Source of the DNA: Acidimicrobiaceae bacterium
GTDB taxonomy: Bacteria > Actinomycetota > Acidimicrobiia > Acidimicrobiales > RAAP-2
Reading direction: 5' to 3'
NCBI GenBank assembly: GCA_003133125.1
Contig: PKZO01000065.1
Location: 24,286-70,100, forward strand
Length of the DNA stretch: 45,815 nt
Under the pieces are notes generated by a model, which searched no databases, was not told the origin of the DNA, and saw only the letters and a program-made list of their open reading frames with translations. Below, piece after piece: positions 9,357 to 18,243 of this stretch. The stretch's first letter is position 1. Each line of letters starts with the position of its first letter. The position numbers and the translations under genes are program-made.

Positions 9357-10370
9357 ATGCCGAACCCTTTGATGGCGCCAAGACGACTTCATCGCGTCTC
9401 GGTCGTTATCCCAGTTTTTCAGGGAGAGATGACACTCGGTTCCCTCATTGACGAAATCTTGCCCTTGACGAATCCGAGCACAACGACTGACGGTAACGAA
9501 TTTCAGATCGTCGAGGTTTTGCTCGTGAATGATCGTGGCCCTGACCGGTCCGACGAGGTGATTCGTCAGCTCGCCAGTGCGCATGACTTCATTCGGCCTC
9601 TTTGGCTTAGCCGCAACTTTGGTCAGCATCCTGCGACCCTTGCGGGCATGGCGTCTTCGAGCGGCGACTGGATCGTGACGATGGACGAAGACGGTCAGCA
9701 CGAGCCGTCGGCGATCGGGGACTTGCTGGACACTGCTCTAAACCGAGGATCGCAGCTTGTCTATGCCAAGCCCGTCAATCCACCGCCTCACGGTGTTGTG
9801 CGTAACGTAAGTTCTCGGCTGGCGAAGTGGGTTTTTGCGAAGTTTCTATCCCGAGAGCATCAGGCTAACTTTCAAAGTTACCGATTGATTCTTGGTGAGA
9901 TTGGTCGCAGTGTTGCTGCCTATTCAGGCACTGGCGTGTTTCTCGATGTTGCTCTTGGATGGGTCGCGGGACCAGCCGCAACGTGTCCGGTACGCTTGCG
10001 GCTTGAAAGTGATCGACCATCGGGTTATTCCAGCCAAAGGCTCTTAGGGCACTTCTGGCGACTGGTGGTTTCCAATGGCACTCGCCCCCTGCGTTTGGTG
10101 AGCGCCCTTGGAGCATTGTTTTCATTTTGCGGCCTGGGCTTCGCTATCTACTTGGTAGCGATTCACTTCGGGAACGGTTCAACACCTCAGGGCTGGGTTT
10201 CAACGATGATCGTCATACTCGTTAGCACTGGTGCAATTCTGTTTTGCCTTGGCGTCATAGCTGAGTATCTCGGCGTTGCCGTGAGTATGGCAATGGGCAA
10301 GCCACTGTACCTAATTGTGAGCGATCCGAAAGACGGACCGTTAGGTGAGTCGGCGCCAGACCAACCTTGA
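9357..10370 (+). CDS. GT2 family glycosyltransferase, GtrB/ArnC/DPM1-like with two C-terminal TM helices
   Basis: 337 aa; VSVVIPVFQGEMTLGSLI, VNDRGPDRSDEV, TMDEDGQHEP (DxD region), C-terminal paired TM segments. Confidence 0.85.
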   Translation: MPNPLMAPRRLHRVSVVIPVFQGEMTLGSLIDEILPLTNPSTTTDGNEFQIVEVLLVNDRGPDRSDEVIRQLASAHDFIRPLWLSRNFGQHPATLAGMASSSGDWIVTMDEDGQHEPSAIGDLLDTALNRGSQLVYAKPVNPPPHGVVRNVSSRLAKWVFAKFLSREHQANFQSYRLILGEIGRSVAAYSGTGVFLDVALGWVAGPAATCPVRLRLESDRPSGYSSQRLLGHFWRLVVSNGTRPLRLVSALGALFSFCGLGFAIYLVAIHFGNGSTPQGWVSTMIVILVSTGAILFCLGVIAEYLGVAVSMAMGKPLYLIVSDPKDGPLGESAPDQP

Positions 10371-11326
10371 CCCCTCAGTCTCAGCTCTCGTGGGTCATAG
10401 GTAGGCGAGGCCTCCTCGGTCAAAGCGTCGAGAGTGCACTCGCATTGAATTCAAACCTCTGGCACCCGCTTGATCCCATACGATGGTTGCGCCGCGATGG
10501 AGGTGCGAGCGATCTACGCGATGCAGTTGGTCAGTTTCTTGTCGCTGCCGGTAACGACCCTTGGGTCATCGCATGGTGTGCCGGAGCTGGCACGAGCAGC
10601 GCCACGCCGGAGTCGCTACAGCTCGAATTGGTTGCTTTACGCGAAACTCTCAATTCACTTGACGGCGCGACCAGGCCATCGGGAGGTTTATTCTTTTTTG
10701 CTTCTTCTGCGGGTGGAGTGTACTCAGGAGTCGACGCGCCGCCATACGATGAGCGTTCGCCTTTGCTACCACTATCTCACTATGGTCGGGCAAAGCTCGA
10801 GGCTGAGAGCTTGGTCACGGAGTGGAGCCAGCGTAATGAGGCGTCAGCACTGATTGGTCGCATTGCAAACCTGTACGGACCTGGTCAAAACATAAGCAAG
10901 CCACAGGGAATTATTTCGCAGATCTGTCGCAGCTATCTTCTGGGTTATCCTCTCTCGATTTATGTTTCACTTGACACTTTGCGGGACTATATCTTTGCAC
11001 CGGACTGCGCCGCGTTGGTCGCCGATGCCCTTACTCGACTCCGAAGTGAGAGCTCAAAGTCTGGACCGTTGGTTGTTACGAAAATCCTTGCATCTCAACA
11101 TGCCATAACGATCGGTGCCGTACTTGGCGAAATGCGGCGCATCTTCAAGAGTCCACCGCACATCGTGATTGCCGCCTCAGAGGCGTCATCGACGCAAGCG
11201 CGGGATCTGAGCCTTCGATCAATCGTATGGCCCGAACTTGATAGGCGCGAGCTCACTCCATTCCCGGTCGGCGTCGCTATTACGGCGGCGGACCTCCGAC
11301 GCAAACTGCAAGATGCCAGCCTTTAG
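10367..11326 (+). CDS. NAD-dependent epimerase/dehydratase family (extended SDR)
   Basis: 319 aa, TTG start overlapping upstream stop; GRRGLLG nucleotide-binding start, YGRAKLEAE (YxxxK), RIANLYGPGQN. Confidence 0.8.
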   Translation: MTPQSQLSWVIGRRGLLGQSVESALALNSNLWHPLDPIRWLRRDGGASDLRDAVGQFLVAAGNDPWVIAWCAGAGTSSATPESLQLELVALRETLNSLDGATRPSGGLFFFASSAGGVYSGVDAPPYDERSPLLPLSHYGRAKLEAESLVTEWSQRNEASALIGRIANLYGPGQNISKPQGIISQICRSYLLGYPLSIYVSLDTLRDYIFAPDCAALVADALTRLRSESSKSGPLVVTKILASQHAITIGAVLGEMRRIFKSPPHIVIAASEASSTQARDLSLRSIVWPELDRRELTPFPVGVAITAADLRRKLQDASL

Positions 11327-11426
11327 CGATGTCGGATATGCCAATCGGACCCGACTCTGACTTCCTTCGGCCCCGTTTGGTCTTGGCGAGAGTGCCATAA
11401 ACGATTATTGAAACATCGACGAAGTT

Positions 11427-11603
11427 ATGTTGTTGACTAATCTTTGCACTAAGAAGGCCACTTCTGGGAAACTAGGTTCGTGGCGTGGTGTTTTTGATTT
11501 CGTGCAATCGGCCCTAGGAGATCGTGGCGGGATGATGTTCGCGCAGCCAGTGATTGGGCATTTGTTCAATCTGACTCTTCGCCTTGGAGGGACTATTTCA
11601 TGA
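11427..11603 (+). CDS. possible small ORF (58 aa) upstream of and ATGA-overlapping the cytidylyltransferase
   Basis: Read directly: MLLTNLCTKKATSGKLGSWRGVFDFVQSALGDRGGMMFAQPVIGHLFNLTLRLGGTIS*; stop overlaps ATG at 11600. Below the length cutoff of the ORF track. Confidence 0.3.
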   Translation: MLLTNLCTKKATSGKLGSWRGVFDFVQSALGDRGGMMFAQPVIGHLFNLTLRLGGTIS

Positions 11604-12367
11604 AGGTTGTTATTCTCGCCGGCGGACAAGGAACGCGTCTATCCGAAGAAACTACGCTACGACCCAAACCAATGGTAGAAGTCGGAGACCGGCCTCTTCT
11701 TTGGCACATCATGAAGATATATGCGGCACATGGACTCACGGATTTCGTCATCTGCTGCGGCTACCGGGGCTACATGATCAAGGAGTACTTCTCGAACTAT
11801 TCACTTCACGACGCGGACGTCACGATTGACCTTCGTGACGGTCAGGCGGTGGTCCACCATCGTGTCGCTGAACCGTGGAAAGTGACCCTTGTCGACACGG
11901 GTGAACTAACACAAACCGGCGGTCGCTTGGCGAGAATTGCTTCCTACATCGACGATGAGGACTTCGCGATGACTTACGGGGATGCTGTCAGTACTGTTGA
12001 TATCGCGCAAGAAATCGCCTTTCATCGAGAGCAACGCACGCTAGCTACGGTCGCTGCGGTCAGGCCACCCGCGAGATTCGGTGCGCTGGAAGTTGAGAAG
12101 GGGCTAGTGACTCGGTTTAGAGAAAAGCCTGAAGGTGAAGATGCCTGGATTAACGGGGGATTCTTCGTGTTGTCGCCGAAGGTACTTGACTACATCAGTG
12201 GTGACGAGTCTCGCTGGGAACACGAGCCATTAGAACGACTCGCTTCGGAAGGTCAGTTATCGGCCTATCAACACGACGGATTTTGGCAGCCAATGGATAC
12301 AGCGCGGGACCGCAACGTTCTCCAGGATCTTTGGCGTTCTGGCGAGGCACCGTGGATGGTGTGGTGA
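11600..12367 (+). CDS. rfbF: glucose-1-phosphate cytidylyltransferase
   Basis: 255 aa; VVILAGGQGTRLSEETTLRPKPMVEVGDRPLLWHIMKIYAAHG, WINGGFFVL, FWQPMDTARDRN are hallmark RfbF sequences. Confidence 0.95.
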   Translation: MKVVILAGGQGTRLSEETTLRPKPMVEVGDRPLLWHIMKIYAAHGLTDFVICCGYRGYMIKEYFSNYSLHDADVTIDLRDGQAVVHHRVAEPWKVTLVDTGELTQTGGRLARIASYIDDEDFAMTYGDAVSTVDIAQEIAFHREQRTLATVAAVRPPARFGALEVEKGLVTRFREKPEGEDAWINGGFFVLSPKVLDYISGDESRWEHEPLERLASEGQLSAYQHDGFWQPMDTARDRNVLQDLWRSGEAPWMVW

Positions 12368-13470
12368 ATCCTTCGAAGTCCTCGCTCACTTCCATCCTCG
12401 AACGTAACTATCAGGGACGTCGGGTTCTCGTCACGGGGCACAATGGGTTCGTTGGCTCGTGGCTGTCGTATGTATTGGCCAATGCTGGCGCCGAGGTTAC
12501 GGGCTTGTCGTTGGCACTTCAACCGTATGGATCCGCCGAGCGTGATGGGCTTCTTGAGTTGGTACGAACCATCGAGGGTGACATCACGGTACCCGCAACA
12601 GTTCAAAGAGTCGTGGACGAGTGCGCACCCGAACATGTGTTTCATCTCGCGGCCCAAGCTTTGGTTCTCAATTCCTACAGTGATCCAGTGCGTACTTTCT
12701 CGACCAACGTAATGGGTACGGTCAATGTTCTTGAGTCACTTCGCCATCAGTCGAGCATTCGGACTTGCGTTGTGGTGACCAGCGACAAGTGTTACGCCAC
12801 CACCGACCGTCCTCAGATTGAGACTGATCCACTTGGGGGCGATGATCCCTACAGCGCGAGCAAGGCGGCGGAGGAACTTGTGACGAACGCCTATAGGAGC
12901 TCCTTCTTTGAGCGAGTGTCATTTGGGATTGCAACGGCTCGTGCTGGAAATATCGTTGGCGGTGGTGATTGGGCTGAGAACAGAATTGTCCCTGACTGCG
13001 TACGGGCTCTCCGCGATGGTGTACCCGTGACTTTGCGGCAACCCTCAGCAATTCGCCCCTGGCAGCACGTGCTTGATGCGGTCGCGGGCTACATCAGATT
13101 GGGCGACGCACTGAACCGGGCAGGAGGCGAATACTCCCAGGCTTGGAATTTCGGGCCCGCACCAGGGACTGCGGTTAGCGTTGGTGACTTTGTAAACACC
13201 TTCTTTAATCGATGGCGATCGAAGGGCGGTTCGGCTTTGGAGCCATTGTTCGGGGATTCCGTGGTTAATGAACGAGCTACGTTGATCCTTGAAAGTACCA
13301 AGGCACAATCAGAGTTGGGCTGGCGCCCCCTCCTCGATACCGACACAACGATCGGTTGGACCGTTGATTGGTACTACGAAGCCCTTCATGCTTTGGATTT
13401 TGACGCACGTGCCGTAACCGAAAGTCAGGTAGCACAGTTCCTTCGGCTCGATTCACGACTCTCGGCTTAG
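12364..13470 (+). CDS. rfbG: CDP-glucose 4,6-dehydratase
   Basis: VLVTGHNGFVGSWLSYVLANAGAEVTGLSL, VVVTSDKCY, DPYSASKAAEEL, GGGDWAENRIVPD. Track ORF opens at 12283; GTG at 12361/12364 is the likelier start. Confidence 0.94.
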   Translation: MNPSKSSLTSILERNYQGRRVLVTGHNGFVGSWLSYVLANAGAEVTGLSLALQPYGSAERDGLLELVRTIEGDITVPATVQRVVDECAPEHVFHLAAQALVLNSYSDPVRTFSTNVMGTVNVLESLRHQSSIRTCVVVTSDKCYATTDRPQIETDPLGGDDPYSASKAAEELVTNAYRSSFFERVSFGIATARAGNIVGGGDWAENRIVPDCVRALRDGVPVTLRQPSAIRPWQHVLDAVAGYIRLGDALNRAGGEYSQAWNFGPAPGTAVSVGDFVNTFFNRWRSKGGSALEPLFGDSVVNERATLILESTKAQSELGWRPLLDTDTTIGWTVDWYYEALHALDFDARAVTESQVAQFLRLDSRLSA

Positions 13471-14348
13471 GGACCAGAAGTCACTGCGTTCGTGCCGGCT
13501 GGCCCGACGGCGAGTATCCAGCTTCCCAGCAGCACAAGTGCGAAACCCAGGATGCGAAAGAATGTCAATATAGGACTTCGTGGGAGTCCTTCACCAAAGA
13601 TGGCCATTCCCGCCGCGACGACGTAAATGCTTGCCACGATGTTCGTGACTGGTCCTACGACGGCGATTCGACATCGCTTCAGGCCGGTCTGGAATGTGAT
13701 GAGTCCCAAAGTTGACGCAATGATAAAGACGTATGGATACGGTGATGAGAGAATTACGGGTATTGCCCCCGAATCTCCGTGTCGTTCAATGAGCACAGAA
13801 GCAGCCTTAGTTTGAAGAGTTGCGACCCCGTACAGAAGTCCCGAAGTGATACCAAAGGTCACTGAAGGGTCTTTCAGGGCGGACCGCAGAGTCTTGAACA
13901 TAAGGCCGGCGGCTCCGAGTGCTACTGCGCTCACGATCAACACCGCCGCCGGCGAACCCGCATTCGATCGGGGAGACGCGGCGCCGATGGTGGAAGAGAC
14001 ACAGATGAGCGCCAACACAATGACGAAGAGCCCTTGGTGTTCTCGTCGGGTCAGATGTTCTCCCAAGTATCGACGCGACGCGAGTACCAATAGGATGACG
14101 CCCGCGCCAAAGATTGATTGGACAATCACCGTTGGTGCCAGCGAGTACGAAATGACGAGAAGACCGATTGCAACAATACCGATGGAGAAGCCGGCTAACC
14201 ACAATCTTGACGTGAGAAGCGAACGGACCATGTGTCCTGGCCGCCGGACCGTAATTTCTGACATCATGTCAACGGCCCGTTTTTCCATCAGGTTGTTTAT
14301 GTTGAAGCATGCAGAAGATAGAAGGCTGAAGACGATGCCGAGGATCAT
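13467..14348 (-). CDS. DMT/EamA-like multi-TM transporter
   Basis: 293 aa, about 9-10 hydrophobic helices, ILGIVFSLLSSACFNINNLMEKRAV start resembling DMT-family integral membrane proteins. Confidence 0.6.
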   Translation of the reverse strand: MILGIVFSLLSSACFNINNLMEKRAVDMMSEITVRRPGHMVRSLLTSRLWLAGFSIGIVAIGLLVISYSLAPTVIVQSIFGAGVILLVLASRRYLGEHLTRREHQGLFVIVLALICVSSTIGAASPRSNAGSPAAVLIVSAVALGAAGLMFKTLRSALKDPSVTFGITSGLLYGVATLQTKAASVLIERHGDSGAIPVILSSPYPYVFIIASTLGLITFQTGLKRCRIAVVGPVTNIVASIYVVAAGMAIFGEGLPRSPILTFFRILGFALVLLGSWILAVGPAGTNAVTSGP

Positions 14349-14406
14349 CTCGCGCCACCAAGAGTTTGTGGAGTGGGTCGCAACACTCGTAGAAGAATAA
14401 GTGCGT

Positions 14407-15327
14407 TCAACTTTGATCCGGGTGTGGTTGGCGCCGTGCGGTCATGGCGTCGCGAAACCTTAGATGCAGATAGAGCAGCCTTCGCGCTTGAACGAGCAAT
14501 TTTGACTTCATCTTGCCGATTTGTAGGTCAGTTCGGGAAATGTCACCTGGGTAGCGCAGCGCCATTTCGGTGAAGAAGACCTTCATCTCCTCTGCTTGTC
14601 TTGAAGCGAGCGAAGCACTCAATTGTCGAGGGCTCACTCGAAAGCAACTGAGGACGCGACCATCAACCACGGCGTCTTTTTGTCCGATACAACGCATGTA
14701 GAACTCGATGTCTAGGGCGAAGGTCCAGCGGTAATCGAAAGGCACTTCGGGAAGGGCCGTACGACGTATCAGCACACTTGCTGGCTCTCCCAAGAGATTC
14801 GACCCTGCTCGGGTGCACTCGTGCGCGATGGTTCGCCCATTAAGCAACGCCACATCATCGTGGCGGACCAAGTGCCCTAAACCACGCGCTCTGATGAGGA
14901 GTTTTCCCCTGTCATCGATGATTCTGCGACGAGAACAAGTAAGGACCGCTTCTTCGTAGCGTTGGAGCAGGTCCACTTGTGCAGAGATGCATCCGTCCAG
15001 AAGGAGATCGTCGTGACAAACGATCTTGACGAACTCACCATTCGCTTCTATCATCGCTCGCGTCCAGTTATCGTGCAGACGAAGTTGATGTTTTGGATCA
15101 GGAAGTACTCGAATGCGCGGATCCCCGTAACTATTGACAATGTCTAGCGTGTGATCGGTCGACAAGTTATTTGCTACGAGAATTTCGAGGTTTGAGTAAC
15201 TTTGTTGGATCACCGAATCCAAGCACGTAGCGATATAGCGCTCACCGTTGAGTACTGGGATGATTACTGAAACAAATGGCGCGGCACCCGACGTGCTGTC
15301 GAAAGACGAACTTGTCTCAACCATCAT
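14407..15327 (-). CDS. GT2 family glycosyltransferase
   Basis: 306 aa; FVSVIIPVLNGERYIATCLDSVIQQSYSNLEILVANNLSTDHT, VCHDDLLLDG. Confidence 0.88.
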   Translation of the reverse strand: MMVETSSSFDSTSGAAPFVSVIIPVLNGERYIATCLDSVIQQSYSNLEILVANNLSTDHTLDIVNSYGDPRIRVLPDPKHQLRLHDNWTRAMIEANGEFVKIVCHDDLLLDGCISAQVDLLQRYEEAVLTCSRRRIIDDRGKLLIRARGLGHLVRHDDVALLNGRTIAHECTRAGSNLLGEPASVLIRRTALPEVPFDYRWTFALDIEFYMRCIGQKDAVVDGRVLSCFRVSPRQLSASLASRQAEEMKVFFTEMALRYPGDISRTDLQIGKMKSKLLVQARRLLYLHLRFRDAMTARRQPHPDQS

Positions 15328-15447
15328 TCAAGACTAGATGGGAGAGACTTCGCCGAAGAGCGTGGTGAAAAGACAACCTTGTTATAGACGGAGGGAATCT
15401 CGTGGTCCAATGTTAAAGTCGAGTGGCTCGATGATTCGGGAGGCCCA

Positions 15448-16713
15448 ATGGAAATTGAAACAATACGTACGGGGCCCCTGTCGAATCGAGGAATCACCGT
15501 GTGCCGAGGATGCCACGGCGGTGAACTTGTTTCAATCCTCGATCTTGACGTTCAACCTCTTGCCAATGAGCTCCTCTCGTCTGCAACGTCGCCTGAGTCT
15601 CTCTATCCTCTGCATTTGCGCATGTGCGCCAGATGCGGTCTTGGTCAAGTCGGCGAGTTCGTGCCTCCAGATCGGATTTTCAGCAATTATCCGTATTTAT
15701 CGTCGGTGAGTAGTTCTTGGGTGGCTCACGCGCGATCTTTTGCAGCGACAATGACGAAGCAACTCAAACTCGGTGCTTCTGATCTCGTGGTGGACGTCGC
15801 GAGCAACGATGGTTACTTGTTGAGAGGTTTCTTGGATCTGGGGGTTCCGGTCTTGGGCGTCGAGCCGGCGCAGAATATTGCGTCCATCGCACAAGAAACT
15901 GGAATCGAAACACTTCCCGTGTTTCTTGGCGTTGAAACAGCGCGTCAGATCGTCGAATCCAGAACTCAACCGCGGCTCGTTACTGCAAATAACGTACTTG
16001 CACACGTGCCCGACTTGAATGATTTCGTCGGGGGTTTAAGCGTTCTGTGCGGCTCTCACACTGTCATCACAGTGGAGAACCCCTCGTTTCTGAACCTTTT
16101 ACTCGGGACCCAATTCGATACGATTTATCACGAACATTTTTCATACCTATCGGTGATCGCAGTAAGCGCCCTCGTCGCTCGCCATGATCTTGAATTGGTA
16201 AGGGTTGAGGAGTTACCCACGCACGGAGGATCGTATCGATACTGGATTGTCCGGCGGGGTAACGGTAGTGATGACGGCACGGTTGAAGCAGCTATCGCAC
16301 GCGAAGTAGCCGGTGGCCTTCTATCTAACCAACTTTGGGTTGACTTCGAGATGCGAAGTCGAGCCACAATCAGCAGTTTTCGAGAGAGACTGAGTGAAAT
16401 GACGACTAACGGATCTCGCATTGCGGCTTACGGTGCTGCGGCCAAAGGTAACACCCTTTTGAACGCGGCCGGAGTCACTAACCAAGAGATTGAACTTGTC
16501 GCGGATGGAAGTATTGAGAAGCAAGGAAAATTCTTGCCCGGGAGCCGAATTGCTGTTGTAGCGCCGAATGAACTTGCACGCTACGGACCAAGTGACGTGC
16601 TCGTACTTCCGTGGAATCTAGCTTCTGAGATAAGTGTGATTATGTCCGAGTTAGTACCTGATGCACGGTGTTGGAAAGCAGTCCCGGCGATGACTCTTCT
16701 AGGGGCCTTGTGA
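15448..16713 (+). CDS. nucleotide-sugar C-methyltransferase, TylC3/EvaC-like (zinc-binding N-domain, SAM domain, C-terminal domain)
   Basis: 421 aa; CRGCHGG...CARCG zinc motif, VVDVASNDGYLLRGFLDLGVPVLGVEP SAM site, IAAYGAAAKGNTLLN C-terminal domain. Confidence 0.85.
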   Translation: MEIETIRTGPLSNRGITVCRGCHGGELVSILDLDVQPLANELLSSATSPESLYPLHLRMCARCGLGQVGEFVPPDRIFSNYPYLSSVSSSWVAHARSFAATMTKQLKLGASDLVVDVASNDGYLLRGFLDLGVPVLGVEPAQNIASIAQETGIETLPVFLGVETARQIVESRTQPRLVTANNVLAHVPDLNDFVGGLSVLCGSHTVITVENPSFLNLLLGTQFDTIYHEHFSYLSVIAVSALVARHDLELVRVEELPTHGGSYRYWIVRRGNGSDDGTVEAAIAREVAGGLLSNQLWVDFEMRSRATISSFRERLSEMTTNGSRIAAYGAAAKGNTLLNAAGVTNQEIELVADGSIEKQGKFLPGSRIAVVAPNELARYGPSDVLVLPWNLASEISVIMSELVPDARCWKAVPAMTLLGAL

Positions 16714-17246
16714 GTTTTGAACTTCTCGCATTTCGTGGAGTCGTGGTTCTGCGTGGCGAGTCACGCATTGACGAGAGAGGGACGTTTCGTCGGATGGTCG
16801 ACACCGAGGATCTGGTAGCGCTCGGTTTGGAATCACATATTGCACAAGTATCGAACGTCACCAATGTGAGACGGGGCACTATTCGAGGACTTCATTATCA
16901 GGCCGACCCGTTTGGTGAGGCCAAGACCCTTTGGTGCGTCGCCGGCTCTGTCTTTGATGTCATTGTCGACCTTCGAATTGAAGAGCCGACGTACGGCAAA
17001 TGGCTCTCGATGGAATTGTCAGCCGATGAACCCGTGGCCTTACACGTACCTCGTGGCGTCGCGCATGGTTACCAAACCTTTGAGGACAATACAGAATTGA
17101 TGTATTTGATAAGCGCCCCATACGAAGCCGACAGTGCGCGCTCGCTGCTATGGCGAGATCCGACGATCGGTATTGATTGGCCACTTCCAGTTTCCGCAAT
17201 ATCACAACGTGATCAGGATGCACCACTATGGCCACCAAGGCCTTAA
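16710..17246 (+). CDS. dTDP-4-dehydrorhamnose 3,5-epimerase-like (RmlC family) sugar epimerase
   Basis: RGEFxR-type RGTFRRM, TNVRRGTIRGLHYQ, VPRGVAHGYQTFEDNTELMYLIS. GTG start at 16710 overlaps methyltransferase stop; track ORF start 16668 is likely too long. Confidence 0.88.
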   Translation: MSFELLAFRGVVVLRGESRIDERGTFRRMVDTEDLVALGLESHIAQVSNVTNVRRGTIRGLHYQADPFGEAKTLWCVAGSVFDVIVDLRIEEPTYGKWLSMELSADEPVALHVPRGVAHGYQTFEDNTELMYLISAPYEADSARSLLWRDPTIGIDWPLPVSAISQRDQDAPLWPPRP

Positions 17247-18004
17247 TCACCGGTGCAACGGGCCTTCTGGGCACTCAAGTCGTTGAGAACTGGAATCTGC
17301 CCGATATCGAACTGGTAATCGCCGAACACGGGTCGTACGACCTTTTGCAACCGGGTGTCCCAATGGAGCTTTTCCAGCGTTTCAGGCCGCAGGTCGTCAT
17401 TCATCTGGCGTGGGTGGCGAGTGGCACCCCTAACTACAGGACATCTCCGGACAATGAAAAGTGGTTCGACGCGACACGCGAACTCGAGCGTGCTTGTTCG
17501 AGTGAAGGGTCCTGGCTTATAGCCACGGGCACACCTTTAGATGAGGCGACGCCCGCGAAAGATGGGTATTCCGAGGCGAAGACAAGACTTCGAAGGAGCT
17601 TCAAAGCTGCGATTTCGTCAGGAGCCGTTACCTGGTTACGGCCTTACTATGTGATCGATCTCGAGCGCCAACGGCCGGCGCTCGTAGCTGAAGCACTTCG
17701 CGCCCGAAGTTTGATGTTGCCGATTTCTTTGCGGTCTCCAGAAAGCAAACACGACTTCATCATCGCCTCTGACGTTGGACGCGCCATCGTAGAAGTGGTC
17801 CATCACGGGATGCGCGGTGTCGTTCCGATTGGCTCAGGCGAATTGCGGAAGGTGAGTGACCTCGTTTCTAGTCTTGACGCGTCTTGGATACTTGGTTCAG
17901 ACATAGGCACGTTGGCCGAACAAAGCGAAGAGGCCGCTGATGTTGAGAGGCTGCGCGAGGTTGGTTGGTCACCTATGAAAACCGATGCTCTTTTTAGGCA
18001 TTGA
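17228..18004 (+). CDS. NAD-dependent epimerase/reductase (candidate nucleotide-sugar 4-ketoreductase)
   Basis: 258 aa; ALITGATGLLGTQVVENW, IHLAWVASG, YSEAKTRLR (YxxxK). Confidence 0.8.
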   Translation: MATKALITGATGLLGTQVVENWNLPDIELVIAEHGSYDLLQPGVPMELFQRFRPQVVIHLAWVASGTPNYRTSPDNEKWFDATRELERACSSEGSWLIATGTPLDEATPAKDGYSEAKTRLRRSFKAAISSGAVTWLRPYYVIDLERQRPALVAEALRARSLMLPISLRSPESKHDFIIASDVGRAIVEVVHHGMRGVVPIGSGELRKVSDLVSSLDASWILGSDIGTLAEQSEEAADVERLREVGWSPMKTDALFRH

Positions 18005-18231
18005 CATTCGGTTCCAGCATTTGCTATCTATGCGGAACAGGTACTTCTGCGAGAAGTTGAAAGAGCATTCCACCGTTTTGGGTCCTAGGTACTATACCGT
18101 TCACGGGCGACGAGTTGGAATGGAGAGCCTATAGGAACGTCAAAGAGAACTTCCGACTCGACTGCAAATTGCGAACGCTAAGCCGCGCAACAGAGAGATC
18201 TTGCTCGTCGTTTCAAGTCACACGAGTTTGA
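18001..18231 (+). pseudogene. possible degraded gene remnant
   Basis: One frame reads (L)TFGSSICYLCGTGTSARS*KSIPPFWVLGTIPFTGDELEWRAYRNVKENFRLDCKLRTLSRATERSCSSFQVTRV* with a single internal TGA; CxxC-containing start. Confidence 0.25.
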
Positions 18232-18243
18232 AATCTGAAGTTG

